In this document: piece after piece, positions 14,261 to 17,583 of the stretch
How positions within the stretch are numbered: position 1 is the first letter of the stretch
Layout: the number at the start of each line of letters is the position of its first letter
Origin: CADEGZ01 sp035443705
Lineage (GTDB): Bacteria > Pseudomonadota > Gammaproteobacteria > UBA6186 > Azoamicaceae
NCBI GenBank assembly: GCA_035443705.1
Contig: DAORSV010000032.1
Span: 1-17,583, forward strand
Direction: 5' to 3'
DNA: 17,583 nt
Position numbers and translations under genes: made by a program
The notes under the pieces: generated by a model
Seen by the model: only the letters and a program-made list of their open reading frames with translations
What the model was told of the DNA's origin: nothing
Databases searched by the model: none

Positions 14261-14369
14261 TAGCCAAGATTACGTTTTTTTAAAATAGTGCTATATTTTG
14301 AGCTTTAAATTTTATGAAAATTTTTTAAATAATGAGATAAAAATGCTTTTTTAATATAGAAAAATTCGC

Positions 14370-14375
14370 TATAAT
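14370..14375 (+). promoter_or_regulatory. Perfect -10 box before the 64-aa gene
   Basis: TATAAT occurs at 14370-14375, 40 bases before ATG 14416. The -35 position (14347-14352) is only a T run, so the promoter is half supported. It would give the small gene its own transcription, separate from the recombinase operon. Confidence 0.35.
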
Positions 14376-14415
14376 CCTAGAGATTTTGAATAATTTATTT
14401 TCAGAGGAGGAATGC

Positions 14416-14610
14416 ATGAAAGCGGGAAATTTAGAAAAAGATAAATCACGGGAAGGGTTAGAGACTCGTCAAGAGTTAAGGCGGAGTATTATTATTGGTT
14501 CTGTCTTACGGTCTTTACACCGAAAACAGGGGACAATGCCCTATCTTATTCAAACGATAGAGCCTTATTTAAAGAAGGCCGACAGGCAGTTGTTTGGGCT
14601 GCCGTTTTAA
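14416..14610 (+). CDS. Small basic hypothetical protein
   Basis: A 64-aa protein. The frame could begin at TTG 14386, but ATG 14416 has an ideal GAGGAGGA site eight bases away and is preferred. The product is charged and mostly helical: KSREGLETRQELRRSIII (residues about 9-26), a central SVLRSLHRKQGTMPYLIQTI and the end YLKKADRQLFGLPF. I do not recognise a family. It has no signal peptide or membrane helix. It lies 155 bases after the recombinase gene and reads in the same direction; small basic proteins beside recombinases are sometimes excisionases, but no winged-helix motif is visible, so that is only a guess. Confidence 0.6.
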   Translation: MKAGNLEKDKSREGLETRQELRRSIIIGSVLRSLHRKQGTMPYLIQTIEPYLKKADRQLFGLPF

Positions 14611-15035
14611 GACGGGTAATTTTTGGCATTAATCTTTTATCAGTTTTCAATTGGGAGTAATCAATAACTTAAGCAATTTGAGATTTAGATAATATGCATA
14701 GACGATCACGTTGTAAAATTTTTTCGAGGTTTATAATAAAATTTTTTGAATGCATGCTTGTTCCTTTTTTAATTAATCTTAATTGAAAAATAAATTAACT
14801 TACTATACTATCAATTTTATAAAAAAGGGAGCCAGTGTGTAACAATTTTTGGTTTAAACCATAAATCTCTGACAAAACAAGATATAATCATCAATGATGG
14901 AAAGAAAATTGCACCGAGAATTTCTTAAAATACCTAAATTTTTGTAAATACACCCGAAACTTGACTGTAAAAAACTAAAAACAGTTTAATTTCTCCCGAA
15001 AAATTTCAGTGAGATTGCCATGACGATGGGGTGCA
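14611..15035. other. Non-coding region with a 12-bp palindrome
   Basis: No gene is supported. TGGTTTAAACCA is a perfect palindrome at 14850-14861. TTTAAACCATAAA (14853-14865) recurs inverted at 16265-16277, so the two copies bracket the lipoprotein-like gene and the IS110 fragment. The 14651-14668 segment resembles the leader of the gene at 9227-9697. A 13-base string at 14750-14762 matches 313-325. Confidence 0.4.
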
Positions 15036-15551
15036 CTATAAGAGCTGTTTATTCGATAAAATCTTTTTCTCATATAAGAGCCATTTCCAGTAAGGAACCG
15101 AGTATATTCTTGAGCGAAGAGCATCATCATTTTTTTCATGATATTTTACTTGCAACATCCATTTTCCATTAAAAACACCACAATAACAAACCAATTCTTC
15201 AAGATTTTTATCACGAGCCCAATCATTTTCGACAACATATCTAGTAGATTCTAAATGATATTCATATACATTTGAATAACTTTTTTTAGAATCGTAGCAG
15301 CACCAATTGTTTTTATCTTCTATTATACAATCTTTGTAGAAAATACCCATTTTAGTAAAATCATTAAGAAGAGAAACATGATTAAGAAAAGCTTCTTGGT
15401 ATACGACTTTTGCATTTTTCCATATTTTAAATTTTCTTGGCTTTAAAGCAGAAATAGTTACTTTCTTTTCGCCAGCTATTACTTTTTCTTCCAAAAGATA
15501 AACCGTTAATTCCGTATCAGATGTATCAGAACACCCGCATGCTATTGTCAT
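15036..15551 (-). CDS. Probable lipoprotein of unknown function with non-standard start
   Basis: The frame has an ATG at 15551, giving 171 aa that begin MTIACGCSD. Yet this ATG has no ribosome site and would cut a signal peptide in half. The same frame is open to 15593, where it reads IKINIFRTLAIIISMTIAC: a short basic start, a hydrophobic core and a lipobox-like IAC followed by GCSD. A clean AGGAG (15597-15601, minus strand) precedes this stretch, and the codons in the start position are ATT (15593 or 15587). So either ATT is used as a start or an ATG has been lost. The mature protein has cysteine pairs (NWCCYD, VCYCGVF) and aromatic strands; no domain is recognised. It is expected to sit in the envelope. 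It lies alone between the recombinase region and the IS110 fragment. Confidence 0.65.
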   Translation of the reverse strand: MTIACGCSDTSDTELTVYLLEEKVIAGEKKVTISALKPRKFKIWKNAKVVYQEAFLNHVSLLNDFTKMGIFYKDCIIEDKNNWCCYDSKKSYSNVYEYHLESTRYVVENDWARDKNLEELVCYCGVFNGKWMLQVKYHEKNDDALRSRIYSVPYWKWLLYEKKILSNKQLL

Positions 15552-15593
15552 GGAAATAATAATGGCTAACGTCCTAAAAATATTAATTTTAAT
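15552..15593 (-). other. In-frame upstream extension encoding the rest of a signal peptide
   Basis: Codons from ATT 15593 to ATG 15551 stay open and complete the lipoprotein signal sequence. An AGGAG lies three bases from the first ATT and nine from the ATT at 15587. A stop (TAA, 15594-15596) bounds the frame. Confidence 0.5.
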
Positions 15594-15708
15594 TTACTCC
15601 TAATAATTGATATCTTTTATACATTGACGAGTTGAACCATCGCTCGCCTAACTAGAAACCAGATAATTGCTTCGGAACCAATGTTATGCGGCAAGTCTAT
15701 GAGTGCTA

Positions 15709-16248
15709 TTAGGCCTTGATCTGGTTTTTGCTAATAATCGTATCAGAGGTAATTATTTCTGGCAATGCTTTACAAATTTTATTAATGCCTTGTGGAACCA
15801 CAATGCCAAACTCTGCTAATAAACCACGTATTTGATTGACCAAGGCTATTCTTTCTGCAACCAATCGGCTTCTAACTCTATGTACCGCTTGAATACCTTC
15901 TTGTTCCACGCTTTTAGGCGAGACATAACGCATGCTAGGCCGAGAAGCCGCTTCACAAATAGCTTCTGAGTCATTTGCGTCATTTTTATTAGTTTTTACG
16001 AAAGGTTTTACAAATTGTGGGCTAATAAGTTTGACCTCATGTCCCATTGCTTTAAATTTTCTACACCAATAATTTGCCTCACTACAGGCTTCCATCACAA
16101 TCGTACACGTTTGTAATTTTACAATAAATTCCATCAATTTGCTTCTAGTAAGTCGTTTTCTTAACACAGGATTTCTTTTATCGTCCACACCATGTAATTG
16201 AAAAACATTTTTTGCAAGATCAATGCCTAATAATGTAACATTTTTCAT
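15709..16248 (-). pseudogene. IS110-family transposase, truncated after the DEDD domain
   Basis: Amino-terminal half of an IS110-family transposase, 179 aa against a usual length of about 340. The RuvC-like DEDD catalytic residues are all visible: D10 in LGIDLAKNVFQLHG, E53 in VMEACSEANYW, and D90 and D93 in KTNKNDANDSEAI. The family region HRVRSRLVAERIALVNQIRG follows. After LPEI the sequence no longer resembles the family and stops at 15709, so the second domain with the catalytic serine is gone. It cannot be an active transposase alone. ATG 16248 has a strong AAGGAGAAGG site. The element probably lost its 3' half by deletion. The upstream region is treated separately because IS110 elements carry a guide RNA in their non-coding ends. 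Confidence 0.88.
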
Positions 16249-16470
16249 GGACCTTCTCCTTACCTTTATGGTTTAAATGGTTGATTCATCACCATTTTGG
16301 CTCTTTTAGAAGCGGTTTAAAAGGGGTGGGTCCATTCCATTGTCCGCGGCGTAAATATAGCCGTCGCGCCTCCGAGTATATTTTGGCGACTTGTCCCAAA
16401 ATTTTTCACGAGGTGCGCGACACCCGGGAGCGTTTATATATGGCTGACATACTTAACAAAATAATCTAAA
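16249..16470 (-). mobile_element. IS110 upstream non-coding region, GC-rich and structured
   Basis: The region between the transposase start and about 16470 is much richer in G+C than its surroundings. It contains the inverted repeat GTCGCGC (16363-16369) and GCGCGAC (16415-16421), plus the shorter hairpin GTG-CGCGA-CAC (16414-16424). In the IS110 group a structured bridge RNA is transcribed from the DNA upstream of the transposase; this position fits, but target- and donor-binding loops were not identified. The outer end of the element is not defined. Confidence 0.4.
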
Positions 16471-16533
16471 TTTCGTAATATTAAAAAAATTAAATTTTTG
16501 GCTTGCTTCATGCTTATTATTTTAGTTCACAGA

Positions 16534-16562
16534 TTGAAATTAGTGCGTTTATCGTGTATAAG
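16534..16562 (+). promoter_or_regulatory. Promoter of the HU-like gene
   Basis: TTGAAA (16534-16539) and TATAAG (16557-16562) are separated by 17 bases, a good sigma-70 promoter. A short leader with AAGGAG (16571-16576) leads to ATG 16586. Confidence 0.65.
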
Positions 16563-16585
16563 AAAGTTTTAAGGAGAAACAAATT

Positions 16586-17017
16586 ATGGCAAAAAAACTG
16601 AGTAAAACTGCTTCTAAAAAACCAGTACCGAAGAGCAAGGCCGCAGAGCCTAAAAAAACAGTTGTCGCTAAGAAAGTAGCTGTTCCCAAGGTGCCGAAGC
16701 TTCTGTCTCCAAAAACTCCCTATAAGAAAACAGAATTGTTTGCGACGCTAACCGCTCAGACAGGTCTTAATAAAAAAGAGGTACAAAAAGTCTTAGAGAC
16801 CTTGCAAACTCTGATGAGGCTTCATTTAGTTAAAAACGGCCCAGGCCAATTTGTATTGCCGGGGGTATTTAAGATGACGGCCATTACTAAACCCGCAACC
16901 AAGCCTCGGACGGGCAGAAATCCTTTCACCGGCGAGGAAATGATGTTTAAAGCTAAACCGGCAAGAAGAGTGGTTAAAGTCCGCATCTTAAAGAAGTTCA
17001 AAGCTGATATTGAATAA
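16586..17017 (+). CDS. HU/IHF-family histone-like protein with lysine-rich N-terminal tail
   Basis: Nucleoid-associated DNA-binding protein, 143 aa. Residues 1-44 are a tail of K, A, P, V and S (KKLSKTASKKPVPKSKAAEP), resembling eukaryotic histone H1 tails. Residues about 45-143 are an HU-type fold: helices YKKTELFATLTAQTGLNKKE, strand FVLPGVFKM, and the DNA-intercalating arm with the hallmark GRNPFTGEE (R111, N112, P113). Classic HU is about 90 aa and lacks the tail. It has its own strong promoter and ribosome site and ends at a hairpin terminator, so it is monocistronic. On a plasmid it could compact DNA or limit the host's response to plasmid carriage; that is inference. Tailed HU proteins occur in several intracellular bacteria. 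Confidence 0.88.
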   Translation: MAKKLSKTASKKPVPKSKAAEPKKTVVAKKVAVPKVPKLLSPKTPYKKTELFATLTAQTGLNKKEVQKVLETLQTLMRLHLVKNGPGQFVLPGVFKMTAITKPATKPRTGRNPFTGEEMMFKAKPARRVVKVRILKKFKADIE

Positions 17018-17053
17018 AAGGCGCTTGACTGAATTTGCCTGCCGCTAGTCAGT

Positions 17054-17080
17054 GGAGAGAGCGCTTTGCTCTCTCCATTC
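17054..17080 (+). terminator. Intrinsic terminator after the HU-like gene
   Basis: GGAGAGAGC (17054-17062) and GCTCTCTCC (17068-17076) form a perfect 9-bp stem around a five-base loop. The following ATTCTTCT is only moderately T-rich, so termination may be incomplete. Confidence 0.75.
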
Positions 17081-17499
17081 TTCTCCGAGCCTATGAAACA
17101 AAAAAACAGGGATTAGCGTCATTTAAACCCAGAGCAATTGTGCAATCTGAAGTAAGCAACTGTGATACAAGATCAGAATCCAGGGTGTAGTTAACGGCTT
17201 AAATTCTGTTCAGTTTTGGGGTATTCAACCCTAATTTTTGTCTTACGATCCCATAGAAAATTTGGTAAAAGCTCTAATAACTTATAGTGATTCCCCGAAA
17301 AATGAATGACGCTTTAAAGTGCCGTTCTTAATTTTTTCTACTCGGCAAACAAAATTGTGTCAAAATATCGAGTGGGGTCTCAATAATTTTTTAAACAGTA
17401 TTTTTTAAACAGTGAAGCCTAATAAATGAAAAAATACTGATTTGAGCTGATCAGCTTAGGTGTGTAGAGAGAATCTCCTACGAGATATTTGTATAAAAT
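17081..17499. other. Non-coding region with a 14-bp tandem duplication
   Basis: No gene is supported between the terminator and the edge gene. ATTTTTTAAACAGT occurs twice in direct contact at 17386-17399 and 17400-17413, identical. Nothing else stands out. Confidence 0.4.
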
Positions 17500-17583
17500 A
17501 TGGATGATTTTAAAATGGAAAAAAAACGCTTTAAATCTCTAATTCAATTCTGCATACTCCTTATAGTATTTTTTAGCATTCCA
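17500..17583 (+). CDS. Start of a membrane or exported protein, cut by the window end
   Basis: ATG 17500 (or ATG 17515, same frame) opens a frame that is still open at the last base after 28 codons. It reads a charged start (MDDFKMEKKRFKS) followed by the hydrophobic run LIQFCILLIVFFSIP, typical of a signal peptide or a first membrane helix. No clear ribosome site is seen before ATG 17500. The family cannot be told from this length. Confidence 0.4.
   Translation, partial: MDDFKMEKKRFKSLIQFCILLIVFFSIP

Noticed and set aside
16281..16469. 62-codon plus-strand frame opposite the IS110 leader
   Set aside because: Lies in the structured GC-rich upstream region of the element; its cysteine/arginine-rich translation shows no family.

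Overview
This window looks like a plasmid, or most of one, from a low-GC host-associated gammaproteobacterium. The gene set (an F/P1-type ParA with a ParB, a Rep_3 initiator, Sel1-repeat and lipoprotein-like secreted proteins, lysine-tailed HU, IS110 remnants, many decaying genes) resembles plasmids of Legionellales/Coxiellaceae symbionts such as Rickettsiella. The genus is an inference from memory of these families, not a database result. Positions 6020-6119 are 100 N bases, an assembly gap inside a tandem repeat array.

Layout. 1-578: AT-rich DNA with short dyads and one small frameshifted gene. 579-1625 (-): YhcG/DUF1016-type PD-(D/E)XK nuclease. 1949-5441 (-): the replication and partition operon parA-parB-rep, read leftward from a promoter whose spacer holds a 16-bp palindrome. 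5560-6190: probable origin, with an AT-rich stretch, four 21-22 bp direct iterons, one inverted iteron, and 102-bp tandem repeats that each carry a further inverted iteron and a TGTGTA/TACACA dyad. 6515-7299 (+): a HigB/HI1419-type toxin with its HTH antitoxin. 7421-8259: a CopG-type antitoxin and a zinc-ribbon gene, both broken by frameshifts. 8564-9118 (+): secreted Sel1-repeat protein. 9227-9697 (-): unknown protein.

10355-14260 (+): a tight operon of abiEi antitoxin, abiEii nucleotidyltransferase toxin, a KfrA-like coiled-coil DNA-binding protein and a large tyrosine recombinase. The first three genes overlap. A 64-aa gene follows from its own -10 site. 15036-15593 (-): lipoprotein-like gene whose likely start codon is ATT. 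15709-16248 (-): amino-terminal half of an IS110-family transposase with a GC-rich, structured upstream region. 16586-17017 (+): HU-like protein with a basic tail, followed by a clear hairpin terminator. 17500-17583 (+): start of a membrane or exported protein cut by the window edge.

How it fits together. ParA, ParB and Rep with the iteron and repeat array form the replication and segregation core. The HigBA-like pair and the AbiE pair are addiction or phage-defence modules. KfrA and the recombinase, co-transcribed with AbiE, could add nucleoid-style structuring and multimer resolution or integration. The most unusual feature is this TA-KfrA-recombinase operon. The repeat-rich origin with a mis-sized gap comes next.
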